DNA of 64,000 nucleotides from contig CAWAHD010000001.1 in the NCBI GenBank assembly GCA_963781785.1, positions 1,488,001-1,552,000 on the forward strand. Direction: 5' to 3'. Each line of letters starts with the position of its first letter. The first letter of the stretch is position 1. Positions 26,303 through 35,734 of this stretch are shown here, piece by piece. The notes beneath the pieces are model-generated. The model saw nothing but the letters and a program-made list of their open reading frames with translations. It made no database searches and was not told the DNA's origin. Position numbers and translations under genes: made by a program. The stretch comes from CAWAHD01 sp963781785 (GTDB taxonomy: Bacteria; Planctomycetota; Planctomycetia; Isosphaerales; Isosphaeraceae).

Positions 26303-28602
26303 GGCACGTAGAGGAATTCATTGGAATTGAGCAGAGCCAGGGCCAAATCGACCCAGGCGGCCTCGCCGGCGGACCTGTCACCCCCGCGGCGCTCCGACCC
26401 TCGCGACTCGTTTTGGATCAGATCGGCCTGTGCCTTCAAGAACGACCGGGCTCTTTCGGTCTCGAACGGCTTGGGCTCGCGGGCAAGCACGATCTGATAG
26501 GCTCGGCGGATGCGGTCGTCAATGCCGGTTCCTGCCTCACGCACCACTCGGCCGGCCACAGCACGCGCCCGGCCGATTGCGAACTCGCTGTTCAAAAGCG
26601 CCAGGGCCTGGAGGGCATGCGTGCTGGTCGCGCGGCGGGGGCAGGCGTTCTGGGTGTCGGGGGCATCGAACGCATCGAAGAGGGGATAGCGGACGTTCCG
26701 TTTGCGGAACAAATAGAGAGCCCGGCGGTGATGTTCGGCGGGGTCGCGATCTTCGGGCCAGAGGTCGACGGCCTCCGCTTCAGTGAATATCAAGTCTTCC
26801 ACCTCTTTCTCGAGCGGAGCGAGCACTCCGGGGCCTCCCATCTTGGAATTGAGCTCGCCCGAGGCGGCCAGCATCGCGTCGCGGACGCCCTCGGCGTCAA
26901 GGCGGCGGCGATTCATCCGCGCGAACAGGGTATTTTCCGGGTCGTCCTCGGCGACCTGCGGATCGGGACGGATCGACTGGCGATAGGCGGCCGAGGTCAC
27001 CATCATGCGATGCATCGGCTTGAGCCGCCAGCCCTGGGCAACGAATTCGGATGCGAGCCAGTCGAGAAGCGTTCGGTGGGAAGGCGGCTCGCCGCGGGTG
27101 CCGAAATCGCTGGGCGTCGCCACGATCCCCCGGCCGAAGTGAGATTGCCACAGCCGGTTGACCATGACGCGGGCGGTCAAGGGGTTGTCAGGGCGGGCCA
27201 GCCATCGGGCCAGGGCCGCGCGGCGGCCGGTCTTGCCGCCCTTGGCAGCGGCCGGCGGAGCAACAAACGCCCCATCCGGCTGGGAAGCAAGCACAACGCC
27301 GAGCGGCCTGGGGGCGACCTTCGGCCCCTTGTTCTTGTAATCGCCTCGGCGGAGGACGAACGTGTAGGCCGTGTTCGAGCTGCTATCTACGAGTGCCATT
27401 GCGTGCGCGGGCGGGCGAGGGAGCGTGCGCTCGATCTCGTAGATCTCCCGCTTGAGGTGCTCGCGTCGCGAGTGGACGGCCGGTTGGGCGGCGGCGGTCG
27501 CCGCGACTTCTTCCCAGGTGATCCGCAGCGAGGTTTCCAGCCCCTTCGCCAGCCGCTTCTGGGCCGGTGTTCGCGTTTTTTCCGGCGTCTCCATCACCGA
27601 GCGTTCCTCGGTGCTGAGCATCGACAGCTTGTGCGTCTTGAGGGCTTCACGAATCGGGGCTTCGAGCTCGGCGAGCTGTTTCCTGAGCGGGGCGGCCTGC
27701 GCCTCAATCGCCTTCCGGGCGGCTTCGTAACGGTCGCGGTCGGGCTTGGATGCGGTCGGCACGTCGCTCAGGTCAGATGCCGCGAAAAACGCCTGGAGCC
27801 GGTAGTAGTCGGTTGTGGGGATCGCGTCGAACTTGTGATCGTGACAGCGGGCGCAGCCGATCGTGAGGCCCAGAAACACCGAGCCGATTGTGCCGGTGAT
27901 CTCGGTGAGCTCGGACTGTCGTTTGACCGCGGGGATGACGTTGCCGCCCACAACCTCGCGGGGACCACAGCGGCAGAACCCCGTGGCGATCAGCGCGTCG
28001 GGGTCTCCCGCCGCGACGTCATCTCCGGCCACCTGGAGAGTCAAGAAGCGGTCGTAAGGCAGATCGGCATTGAGCGAGCGGACGACCCAGTCGCGGTAGC
28101 GCCAAGCGTCGGGGCGCTCGGCGTCAAGCTCGAAGCCGTTGGAGTCGGCGTAATGGGCCAGGTCGAGCCAGTGCTGGCCCCAGCGCTCGCCGTGCCGCGG
28201 GCTGACCAGCAAGCGGTCGACGAGTCGTTCATACGCGTCGGGCCGGCGATCGGCGAGAAAGTTGGCGACTTCCTGAGGGCTCGGCGGGAGCCCAGTGAGG
28301 TCGTAGGTGACGCGGCGGATCAAGGAGACCCGGTCAGCCTCGGGGGCGTGCGGCACGCCCAGCTTTTCGAGCTCGGCCAGGATGAACCGATCGATCGGAC
28401 TGCGGACCCAGGCCGATTCCTTGACCGGGGGCGGGCTGACCCGGACTACGGGTTGATAGGCCCAGTGGCTGCGCTGCTCGGCGGTGAAGAATTCGGGCGC
28501 GGCTTCGCCTTGGGGCGGGGGAGCCTGATCCCCGGCCATGACGCCGGCGCACAAGGCAAGAACCGCGGTGAGCTGAAACGGGAGGAGCTTGCGAGCAGCC
28601 AA
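26299..28602 (-). CDS. DUF1549/DUF1553 protein with CxxCH motif (planctomycete cytochrome-type)
   Basis: About 767 residues. A signal peptide (AARKLLPFQLTAVLALCAGV) is followed by DUF1549 ('SPIDRFILAELEKLGVPHAP', 'RWGQHWLDLAHYADSNGFEL'), a linker with the heme-type motif CARCH ('IGCARCHDHKFDAIPTTDYY'), a coiled charged stretch ('KQLAELEAPIREALKTHKLS'), and DUF1553 ('NPLTARVMVNRLWQSHFGRG', 'TSTHALQALALLNSEF'). Unlike many relatives it has no N-terminal PSCyt1 cytochrome domain. It forms an operon with the DUF1501 gene (overlapping GTGA). The start was set at the TTG at 28602, which gives a proper signal peptide; an ATG at 28713 and a TTG at 28752 are open alternatives. Confidence 0.88.
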   Translation of the reverse strand: MAARKLLPFQLTAVLALCAGVMAGDQAPPPQGEAAPEFFTAEQRSHWAYQPVVRVSPPPVKESAWVRSPIDRFILAELEKLGVPHAPEADRVSLIRRVTYDLTGLPPSPQEVANFLADRRPDAYERLVDRLLVSPRHGERWGQHWLDLAHYADSNGFELDAERPDAWRYRDWVVRSLNADLPYDRFLTLQVAGDDVAAGDPDALIATGFCRCGPREVVGGNVIPAVKRQSELTEITGTIGSVFLGLTIGCARCHDHKFDAIPTTDYYRLQAFFAASDLSDVPTASKPDRDRYEAARKAIEAQAAPLRKQLAELEAPIREALKTHKLSMLSTEERSVMETPEKTRTPAQKRLAKGLETSLRITWEEVAATAAAQPAVHSRREHLKREIYEIERTLPRPPAHAMALVDSSSNTAYTFVLRRGDYKNKGPKVAPRPLGVVLASQPDGAFVAPPAAAKGGKTGRRAALARWLARPDNPLTARVMVNRLWQSHFGRGIVATPSDFGTRGEPPSHRTLLDWLASEFVAQGWRLKPMHRMMVTSAAYRQSIRPDPQVAEDDPENTLFARMNRRRLDAEGVRDAMLAASGELNSKMGGPGVLAPLEKEVEDLIFTEAEAVDLWPEDRDPAEHHRRALYLFRKRNVRYPLFDAFDAPDTQNACPRRATSTHALQALALLNSEFAIGRARAVAGRVVREAGTGIDDRIRRAYQIVLAREPKPFETERARSFLKAQADLIQNESRGSERRGGDRSAGEAAWVDLALALLNSNEFLYVP

Positions 28603-28946
28603 AGGTATGGGGGCCTCAAGGGCGGAGAGGGATCGCGCGGTGGGTTCTTCGCTAGTGATCCGTGAACCTGGGGTCAACGGGCTGTTGGGCGCGGGTCTCC
28701 TGACCCCGCCCATTGGGCTGACCGAAGGTCTCCGCGGGATTCTACCCCTCAATCGAAGGTTGACGCCAGACTGAAGACGACCGCGCCCGCCTTCGCCGCG
28801 TCAGATGACTATTGTGCATCAACCGGCACGAACGGACAAGGGATGCGGGCATCCACTTGATCAGTCTCGCCCGGGTGTTGCTGGTTTGGACGAAGGCGGA
28901 TCCGGCGAGCCCGGGCTGGGTGGAGCTGCCCTTCGGTCGCCGCATT

Positions 28947-31814
28947 TCACGTCCCGACTCGAGGCTTTTCGATCACGATATCGCCCAGGTGGAGGGTCTC
29001 GCCCGGTTTGACGCTGAAGTCCGCGTTACGCTGAGCTTCGGTCACATCATGCGGCGTGCGACGGTAGGGGGCCCCGGGGACCAGGGCGGGGAACGTGACT
29101 TGGCCTTGGGCGTCGGACACGGGGCCATCCGCGTAGTTGACCGGGTCGATCCCGTAAATGACTGCTGCATCGGCCGCACGGAAGAGGCCGGGAGTAACAA
29201 CCATCATGATCTTGCCCGAGGCACGATATCCTGCAATCGGTTTGCCAGTTGGGTCAACCAGCCGGGCCACGGCCGCGCCGCAGGGCTGGAGCTGGACGGT
29301 GAGCGGTCCCGGGTTCGCCGACTTGCCTGAGAGATTCACGGTCGCGCCGAGCTTATGGTGCGGATCGAGGAAGTAGACGGGGACCTCGGCATCAGGGTCG
29401 AGCCCGTGGATTCTGAACCGGCCCCCGAGTGCGCTGCCGTGATGGGGAGCGTACCAGATCAGCCATGATGCAGACGATGGCTCCAGGAAGATGCGACTGA
29501 TCATCCAGGCATCTTGCACCGGCTGACCGTCAGGTCCGACGACCTGACCGCTCACGGTCACGCCCCGGCGGAGTGCGACGTTGACCTCCACTCTATTCTC
29601 AGCGGCCCGAGGCTCGCAGGTGATGAAGGCGTGGGCATAAAACCGGCGGCCACCCGCCGTCGCCCCCGGGCGGACGAGCTTGTCGCCACTCTCCTCTCGG
29701 AGTACATAATCGTCGCTTGGGCCCAGGACAACGAGATGGCCCGGGCCACGCACCACCGCCAGTTTAAACGAGCCGGTTGCATCGCTGGACGCACCGCCAC
29801 TGGCGGCGCCCGAGGCGTCAACCCGACGTGCCGCAAACCTGACCCTGGCTCCGGCCACCGGCCTGCCGGAACCTTCCTCGACGACCTTGCCGTGGATGAC
29901 CACGCCTTGGGGCAAGGCGAAGTCGATCGAGTGCTCGATTGCCCCTTTGGGCCAGTCGAAATCTTTCGAGACTTTCAAATAGGGCTTCCCGTCCGGCGCC
30001 GACGCCGAAACATGGTAGCGGTCGGCTGAGACTGGATTGGCGCGGAAGCGGCCGTCGTCGTCGGCTTGGAACTCGTTGGAATGGTTCCCGCCGCCCGTGA
30101 TGGACAAGACGGTGACCGCAGCATGAGGGATCGGCTCGCCAGTACCGGCGTCCGTGATGCGACCTTCGATGATTCTGGCCGGCTCCAGCGCCATCGTGAC
30201 CCGCTTTGAATCCGGTGTGCCGTCGGTATCAATCGAGATTTGCTGCCGAGCAAACCGCGGATCGTCGATGGCGAGGATGACCCGAAGGTGACGGCCCGCG
30301 CCGTGGATGGTAAACCGGCCGTCGCCATCGCTCACCGCCGGCATGGGCCACGCTGGCAGGCTGTTGCCTGCATTCCACCCAAACGAGGGTCCGTCAATGC
30401 TCTCGCGTCGATGGGTTGCCGGATTCGCCGGGACAAGCCGGCCCATCGTCTGGACCACGACCGTGACGCCCTGGGCAGGGCGGCCATTCACGTCGAACAA
30501 TCGCCCCTCAATGACCTGCTCGGGTCGGAGTGTGATGTCAACGTCAGGTCGGTCGGCATCGGGATCGAGTTCGATCCAGCCGGCACCATAGCCTGGCGCA
30601 ATTGCGACAGCGCCGGTGCGATAATGCCTTGACGATTCGGTGCGCGGCGCATCAATCTGAAACCGGCCCGAGCCATCGCTCTGTGCCTGGCCGATTGGCG
30701 ATGCTGTCATCTTCGCAAAACCCTCGAAGTGCCCCGGCTGCTTGATCGCCGCGTAGACCATCGTCATCGCATGGGCTACTGGCTTTCCACGTGGGTCGAG
30801 CACGCGCCCGACGATGAACATCCGGCCGGGGGCTGGACGCTGATTTGTGTCAACCGGCTGGGCGGCAGCCCGTGGCTCTTGAGCGGCAATCTGCGGTCTG
30901 CGCTCGCCCTGGCTCGCCATAGAGAGCCTGAGATACCCCGCGCCTGTGGCGCCGGCGGCGATCAACAACACGGTCGTCGCGATCAGTCTCAGCTTGCTCG
31001 CGAACATGGCTCGAAGCACCTCGCGGGCAAGGGACGCCGCTCGTGACGAGGCGGACTGTCCGGCCGTGAACTGGACCGCGGATCGGGTCGTGATGTCGCA
31101 AACAGCGGCTGAGACGAAGGCCGCGGCGGATCGATGGCTCAATCCAGCGAACAGCGCGGCGGAGGGTAAGACCAGACCGCGCCGGCAGAGGCGCCGGTGG
31201 AGCTTATCCCTCGCCCGCGCTAGGCGGCTGCGAAGTGTCCCCGCCGGGCATTGAAGCCGGTGCGCTGCTTCGTCGAGGGTCAATCCCTCGAAATAGCAGA
31301 GGACTACTGGCAGCCGAAACGACCCAGGCAGCCTTCCAATTTCGTCGTGAAGGATCTCGGCATGTTCACAGGCCATCGCCGAGACGTCGACCGGCGGGAC
31401 CATCGGCTTGACCATCGTGACCGCACTCGGATCGCTCAAGTCGTCGCCCCCCTCGTTCGTGCATTGGCGGCTAAGCCGGGTCTTCACCTTATGGGCAGTG
31501 CGCACCGCCACTTTATAGAGCCAGCTTCCCACCAAGTCAGGGTTTCTGATCAAGCGAGCCTTGCAGGCCAAAACGAGGAAGACGGCCTGAAAGGCATCCT
31601 CGGCATCGTGGCGGTCACCCAAGATCTGGCGACAGGTGCCCAGCACCATGGGTCCGTGCCGCGTTACCAGGGCGGCGAAGGCGACTTCCGCACCGGTATC
31701 ACGCCGGGTGGTGAACCGCTCGAGGAGCTGGCGGTCAGTCAACCCGGCGACGGAGCTGCCGCCATAGAGCGACTGGATCTGCCGGCCAACCGAACCCGCT
31801 GCCACTTGCGCCAT
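28947..31814 (-). CDS. ECF sigma factor fused through a membrane helix to carboxypeptidase-regulatory-like repeats
   Basis: 955 residues. Sigma region 2 covers about 45-112 ('RQILGDRHDAEDAFQAVFLV', 'VGSWLYKVAVRTAHKVKTRL') and region 4 about 155-210 ('PVVLCYFEGLTLDEAAHRLQ', 'GTLRSRLARARDKLHRRL'). A single membrane helix lies at about 275-295 ('LIATTVLLIAAGATGAGYL'). The rest is a series of Ig-like CarboxypepD_reg domains ('GRVLDPRGKPVAHAMTM', 'GRLFDVNGRPAQGVTVVVQT', 'GKVVEEGSGRPVAGARVRF', 'GQVVGPDGQPVQDAWMI'). This places a transcription factor in the cytoplasm and a sensor-like tail outside, so the tail may control the sigma factor in place of an anti-sigma factor. Such extended ECFs are known in planctomycetes. 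No separate anti-sigma gene is adjacent. Confidence 0.9.
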   Translation of the reverse strand: MAQVAAGSVGRQIQSLYGGSSVAGLTDRQLLERFTTRRDTGAEVAFAALVTRHGPMVLGTCRQILGDRHDAEDAFQAVFLVLACKARLIRNPDLVGSWLYKVAVRTAHKVKTRLSRQCTNEGGDDLSDPSAVTMVKPMVPPVDVSAMACEHAEILHDEIGRLPGSFRLPVVLCYFEGLTLDEAAHRLQCPAGTLRSRLARARDKLHRRLCRRGLVLPSAALFAGLSHRSAAAFVSAAVCDITTRSAVQFTAGQSASSRAASLAREVLRAMFASKLRLIATTVLLIAAGATGAGYLRLSMASQGERRPQIAAQEPRAAAQPVDTNQRPAPGRMFIVGRVLDPRGKPVAHAMTMVYAAIKQPGHFEGFAKMTASPIGQAQSDGSGRFQIDAPRTESSRHYRTGAVAIAPGYGAGWIELDPDADRPDVDITLRPEQVIEGRLFDVNGRPAQGVTVVVQTMGRLVPANPATHRRESIDGPSFGWNAGNSLPAWPMPAVSDGDGRFTIHGAGRHLRVILAIDDPRFARQQISIDTDGTPDSKRVTMALEPARIIEGRITDAGTGEPIPHAAVTVLSITGGGNHSNEFQADDDGRFRANPVSADRYHVSASAPDGKPYLKVSKDFDWPKGAIEHSIDFALPQGVVIHGKVVEEGSGRPVAGARVRFAARRVDASGAASGGASSDATGSFKLAVVRGPGHLVVLGPSDDYVLREESGDKLVRPGATAGGRRFYAHAFITCEPRAAENRVEVNVALRRGVTVSGQVVGPDGQPVQDAWMISRIFLEPSSASWLIWYAPHHGSALGGRFRIHGLDPDAEVPVYFLDPHHKLGATVNLSGKSANPGPLTVQLQPCGAAVARLVDPTGKPIAGYRASGKIMMVVTPGLFRAADAAVIYGIDPVNYADGPVSDAQGQVTFPALVPGAPYRRTPHDVTEAQRNADFSVKPGETLHLGDIVIEKPRVGT

Positions 31815-32045
31815 GTCCGGGGGCTCTCGATGAGACCTTGGTTCACACTCATCCCCAAACTAAAAGTGCCCCAGCACCGGTCATCTTATCCCAAGATGTG
31901 GTGGAAAACCTGTCAGAGGGAATGGGACCGCAGATGGAACTGTGAGATTCGTCAGACAAAGCCATTGAGAAAAGGTCCGAAATGCACCGATCGCTGAGAT
32001 GGTATCTTGCGTACGGGAAGTTCCGCAGGAGCTTCTGGCCCGTTC

Positions 32046-33374
32046 TTAGACCAACTCCCGGATGACCCGCCCATCGTAGTTGACCTGCACAGGACGGCCG
32101 TCGGGAGTCTGGTGGGTCAAATCGAGCGGGATGCCCAGGCAGTGATAGATCGTGGCCGCCACGTCTTCGGTGTAATACGGGGCCTCGGTCGGCTGCTCGG
32201 CCAGAGCGTCCGTGCGGCCAACCGCGACGCCGCAGCGAAGCCCGCCACCGGCCAGTAGCGCCACGCTGGCCGTCGACCAGTGGTCGCGGCCGGCCGACGG
32301 GTTGACCTTGGGCGTGCGGCCGAAGTCGCTCAAGACCACGACCATCGTGTCGTCGAGCATCCCCCGGTCGGCGAGGTCTTGAACCAGCCCCGAGACGGCC
32401 CCGTCGAGTTTGGGCAGCAGTCGGGTCTTCATCGACTTGAAGTTATCTTGATGCGTATCCCAGCCGCCGTCGGTGACGGTCACGAACCGGACGCCCGCCT
32501 CGATCAATCGCCGCGCCAGGAGACAGCCCTGGCCCAGCGAGTTCCGCCCATAGCGATCGCGCAGCCGCGGATCTTCCGAGTGGATGTCAAACGCTTTCTT
32601 GGCCTGCGGGGCCGTGACCAGGTTGTACGCCTTCTGGTAAAACGTGTCGGCGGCCGTGAGCGGCGACGAGCCCGAGGCGGTCTCCAGCTTCCGTTGCCAC
32701 GTGTCGACCGCATGGAGAACCTTCATCCGATACTGGAACCGGCCGCGGTCGACTCCGCCCGGCAATACCACGTCGCGAACCGTGAAATTCGGGCTCGACG
32801 CGTCTCCCGGTAAGATGAACGGGTTGTACTGGTCGCCCAGGAACCCGGACGCGCCACCGCCGAATTTCTTGTCGATCGACGACCCGAGCTGCACGTAAGG
32901 CGGCATCGCGTGGCGGTCGCCCCGCTCGCGGGCGATCACCGCGCCATACGACGGATAGGTGAGCGCAGGGTTGAACGGATGACCCGTCAGCATGTAGGCG
33001 TCGGCAACCCCGTGCGAGCCATTCTTGGGATTGAGCGACCGCAGGATCGAATACTTGTCCTGGTGTTGCGCCAGGCGGGGTAGCGGATCGCAGACCAGAA
33101 TCCCGGGGACATTCGTCGCGATCGCACCGAACTCGCCTCGGATCTCCTGCGGCGCGTCCGGCTTGGGATCAAAACTATCGATGTGGCTCATCCCACCTTG
33201 CAGCCATACCAAGATGCACGACACGTCCTTGCCGGACCGGCCGCCCGCCCGGGCTTGACGCGCAAGAAAGCCGGGCAATGTGACACCCAGCGCAGCCAAA
33301 GAGCCCACTCGCAGCACGTCGCGCCTGGTCACGTGATCGCAGCTACGATTCCAGCCCAGATTCAGGTTGAGCAT
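32046..33374 (-). CDS. DUF1501 protein (Tat-exported), second copy
   Basis: 442 residues, starting MLNLNLGWNRSCDHVTRRDV with a twin-arginine-like signal ('TRRDVLRVGSLAALGVTLPG'). DUF1501 motifs are clear: 'SCILVWLQGGMSHIDSFDPK', 'YSILRSLNPKNGSHGVADAY', 'VVLSDFGRTPKVNPSAGRDH' and 'VAATIYHCLGIPLD'. It belongs to a different subfamily from the copy at 24.8 kb and lacks a DUF1549 partner next to it. Its role is unknown beyond the sulfatase-like fold. Confidence 0.92.
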   Translation of the reverse strand: MLNLNLGWNRSCDHVTRRDVLRVGSLAALGVTLPGFLARQARAGGRSGKDVSCILVWLQGGMSHIDSFDPKPDAPQEIRGEFGAIATNVPGILVCDPLPRLAQHQDKYSILRSLNPKNGSHGVADAYMLTGHPFNPALTYPSYGAVIARERGDRHAMPPYVQLGSSIDKKFGGGASGFLGDQYNPFILPGDASSPNFTVRDVVLPGGVDRGRFQYRMKVLHAVDTWQRKLETASGSSPLTAADTFYQKAYNLVTAPQAKKAFDIHSEDPRLRDRYGRNSLGQGCLLARRLIEAGVRFVTVTDGGWDTHQDNFKSMKTRLLPKLDGAVSGLVQDLADRGMLDDTMVVVLSDFGRTPKVNPSAGRDHWSTASVALLAGGGLRCGVAVGRTDALAEQPTEAPYYTEDVAATIYHCLGIPLDLTHQTPDGRPVQVNYDGRVIRELV

Positions 33375-33501
33375 CGCACCACTCCCTTGTCTTCGCGCCT
33401 CAGGGATAGGAACGTTGTCGAGATACGCTAGCGGCAGGACGGAAGGCGGGCTCCGGGTGTTCCACCAGGTTCAAACTAAAGTTTAACATCAGAGAGAAGC
33501 C

Positions 33502-34635
33502 TTGGCAACCATCGAGCTGCGGCAGCTTTCGAAGCGATTTTCCGGGCGGATCGAGGCACTCACGCCGATCGACCTCGCCGTGAGCGCGGGGGAGCTGTTG
33601 GTTGTGCTGGGGCCGTCCGGGTCGGGCAAGAGCACACTTTTGCGGCTGATCGCCGGCCTGGAGCCGCCCAGCTCGGGCGCGGTGTGGATCGACGGACGCG
33701 ACATGACGCGCGTTTCGGCCCACCGGCGCGACGTGGCCATGGTTTTTCAAAACCCAGCCTTGTATCCCCACTTATCGGTTTTCGACAACATGGCGTTCGG
33801 TCTGCGCGGCCGTGGGCTATCACGGGGCCAGGCCCGGTCGCGGGTGAGCACGCTCGCGGGAATTCTCGGGCTCGACCATGCGCTCGGGAGAACCCCCAGC
33901 GCACTTTCCGGCGGGGAAAGGCAGCGCGTGGCGATCGGCCGTGCTTTGGCGCGCGAGCCGCGCGTGGTGTTGTTTGACGAGCCGTTCTCGAATCTCGACG
34001 TGCCGTTGCGCGCGGCCTTGCGCGAGCAGGTGATGGAACTCCATCGCCGATCCGGGACGACGATGATCCACGTCACGCACGATCAAGCCGAGGCCCTGGT
34101 CATGGGCGATCGAATCGTGGTCCTCGACCGCGGGCGAGTGCTCCAGTGTGGAACTCCGCGCACCATCTATGATCGCCCCGCGCACCGGTTCGTGGCGACG
34201 TTCGTGGGCAGCCCTCCCATGAACTTGCTGCCATGCCAGATCGAGGGAGCAGGGGAGTCGATCCGCGTGGTCCCGCTCGGCACCGAGACGGCACTGCCGT
34301 GGGAAGCCAGGGGCGTCGTTCCCTTGCCGCCGGGGTGCGAAGGCACGACGCGCGTGTTCGACCTGGGGCTGCGACCGGAAGCGATCACGGTGAGAGATGC
34401 GTCGCATCCGACGGACACGCCGGGTTCACGACCCGGCTTGATCGCACAGGTCCGCCGTCTCGAGTTCAACGGACCCGAGGTCCTGGCGGCACTGGCAGTC
34501 GGCCCGCACAAGCTCTGGGCGCGCCTCAGAGCCAGCCAGCCGATCACGGATCGACAGCGGGTCGCGGTGACCTTCGATCCGACCGGAGTTGTCTGGTTTG
34601 ACCAGACGACGGGAGAGGCCCTGATTGGGAGCTGA
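33502..34635 (+). CDS. ABC transporter ATP-binding protein, sugar-import (MalK/UgpC) type
   Basis: 377 residues. All ATPase motifs are intact: Walker A 'GPSGSGKSTLLRLIAGLEPP', Q-loop 'VFQNPALYPH', signature 'LSGGERQRVAIGRAL', Walker B 'VVLFDEPFSNLD', H-loop 'HVTHDQAEAL'. A C-terminal TOBE/OB regulatory domain follows ('DLGLRPEAITV'), typical of MalK-like ATPases that power import of sugars or glycerol-3-phosphate. No permease or binding protein is nearby, so it is an orphan that probably serves a distant transporter or several. The start is a TTG at 33502 with an AGAGAAG-like site; the family begins at 'TIELRQLSKRF', so no earlier start fits. Confidence 0.92.
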   Translation: MATIELRQLSKRFSGRIEALTPIDLAVSAGELLVVLGPSGSGKSTLLRLIAGLEPPSSGAVWIDGRDMTRVSAHRRDVAMVFQNPALYPHLSVFDNMAFGLRGRGLSRGQARSRVSTLAGILGLDHALGRTPSALSGGERQRVAIGRALAREPRVVLFDEPFSNLDVPLRAALREQVMELHRRSGTTMIHVTHDQAEALVMGDRIVVLDRGRVLQCGTPRTIYDRPAHRFVATFVGSPPMNLLPCQIEGAGESIRVVPLGTETALPWEARGVVPLPPGCEGTTRVFDLGLRPEAITVRDASHPTDTPGSRPGLIAQVRRLEFNGPEVLAALAVGPHKLWARLRASQPITDRQRVAVTFDPTGVVWFDQTTGEALIGS

Positions 34636-34650
34636 AGCGATTCCGCAAGT

Positions 34651-34672
34651 AGAACGGAATTCATTCCGTTCT
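34651..34672 (+). terminator. Terminator-like hairpin after the ABC ATPase gene
   Basis: A perfect 9-bp inverted repeat (AGAACGGAA / TTCCGTTCT) with a 4-base loop sits 15 bases after the stop codon. No T-run follows, so it may be a weak or factor-assisted terminator or an mRNA-stabilising stem. Confidence 0.45.
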
Positions 34673-34823
34673 CCAATCTGCGAGACCGCGCGCCACGCGG
34701 GAATTCCTTTAGCGTGGGGGGTGGACGGGACCCGCTTGGGCAAGTGCTCGGCTCTGGCAGGGCGTTCAGCAAGTATCGGCTGGCAGAAGGCGGGTTAGAG
34801 TCTCTCGCTGGACACCTGTCTGG

Positions 34824-35420
34824 TCATGAGAAGATCTCACTGACGTCCAGGTGGCCTGCAACGGAGCCGTCCAGCTCCACCGGCACTGCCTCGCCTTCGC
34901 GAAAGATAAGCGGGGTGCCGGCATAGGTCGCCAGGTCGCCCTGGCCGACAGGGTGCGTGAACACCTCGACGGTCCGGCGCTCAATGTTGACGATCCAGTA
35001 GACGGGGATCTTGTTGTGAGCGTAGCGGGGCAGCTTCCAACCACGGTCGCGTGCGTAGGTCTTGTGCGATACTTCGACCAACAGGGCAACGTCGGTGCCC
35101 TTGAGCAAGTCGTCCTTGAGGAGGTCGAAATTGCCGCGAAGGACCGCAACGTCCGGGGATGGAACCCAGTCGTCCCCCATCTCGACGTCGTCCTCCCTGG
35201 TGATCGTCCACTGCTTCTTGTCAAGCAGGGCACTGAACAGCTCGAACAGCTTCCACACGCAGTTGCGATGCAGCGGATTGCGGACCATGTAGTAAACGTC
35301 TCCATCAAGCAGCTCGACCTTTCGGTCCCCAAACCAGCCGTCCTCGGCAGCCTTCTGGAACTGCTCGGGGGTCCAGCGGAAGCGGCTCGTCTTCCTCTTT
35401 GTGCGCGCTATCGTGCTCAT
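34824..35420 (-). CDS. Uma2 family (PD-(D/E)xK nuclease-like) protein
   Basis: 198 residues starting MSTIARTKRKTSRFRWTPEQ. It matches the Uma2/DUF820 family: 'FGDRKVELLDGDVYYMV', 'WVPSPDVAVLRG', 'ALLVEVSHKTYARDRGWKLP' and 'YWIVNIERRTVEVFTHP'. The D of PSPDVAV, the E of VEV and the downstream lysine form the expected nuclease-like site. The family is greatly expanded in planctomycetes and cyanobacteria; its function is not settled. The ATG at 35420 was chosen over an overlapping GTG at 35426. It stands alone. Confidence 0.88.
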   Translation of the reverse strand: MSTIARTKRKTSRFRWTPEQFQKAAEDGWFGDRKVELLDGDVYYMVRNPLHRNCVWKLFELFSALLDKKQWTITREDDVEMGDDWVPSPDVAVLRGNFDLLKDDLLKGTDVALLVEVSHKTYARDRGWKLPRYAHNKIPVYWIVNIERRTVEVFTHPVGQGDLATYAGTPLIFREGEAVPVELDGSVAGHLDVSEIFS

Positions 35421-35734
35421 TCTCACAGGCCCCGGTCATGAACGCTGCCGTGTACGGTCTTCACCACTGCGAGATCCGACCCTACGTCTTCGTCTGTATA
35501 CTATCTCTTGGCGGGATGTCAAGGCGTCTGGTCCTCGAAGTTGGAAAGACGAAACGAATTGAATCTCAAGGGACGTGCCGAGAATGTCGAGGCGGTGACA
35601 GTCCAGCAAACGCTCCTTCGCAATCCTGCTTATCGCGACGAGTAAGGATAGAAAGAGGGCCCAGAACTGGTCCCGCAATCTCCTCGACGGCGATGAGATC
35701 TGGCACTCGTGGTCGTCCAAGCCAGTGGGCGGAG

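Noticed and set aside
26260..28665. 801-codon open frame antisense to the DUF1549/DUF1553 gene
   Set aside because: Mirror of a conserved protein on the other strand; no motif or ribosome site of its own.
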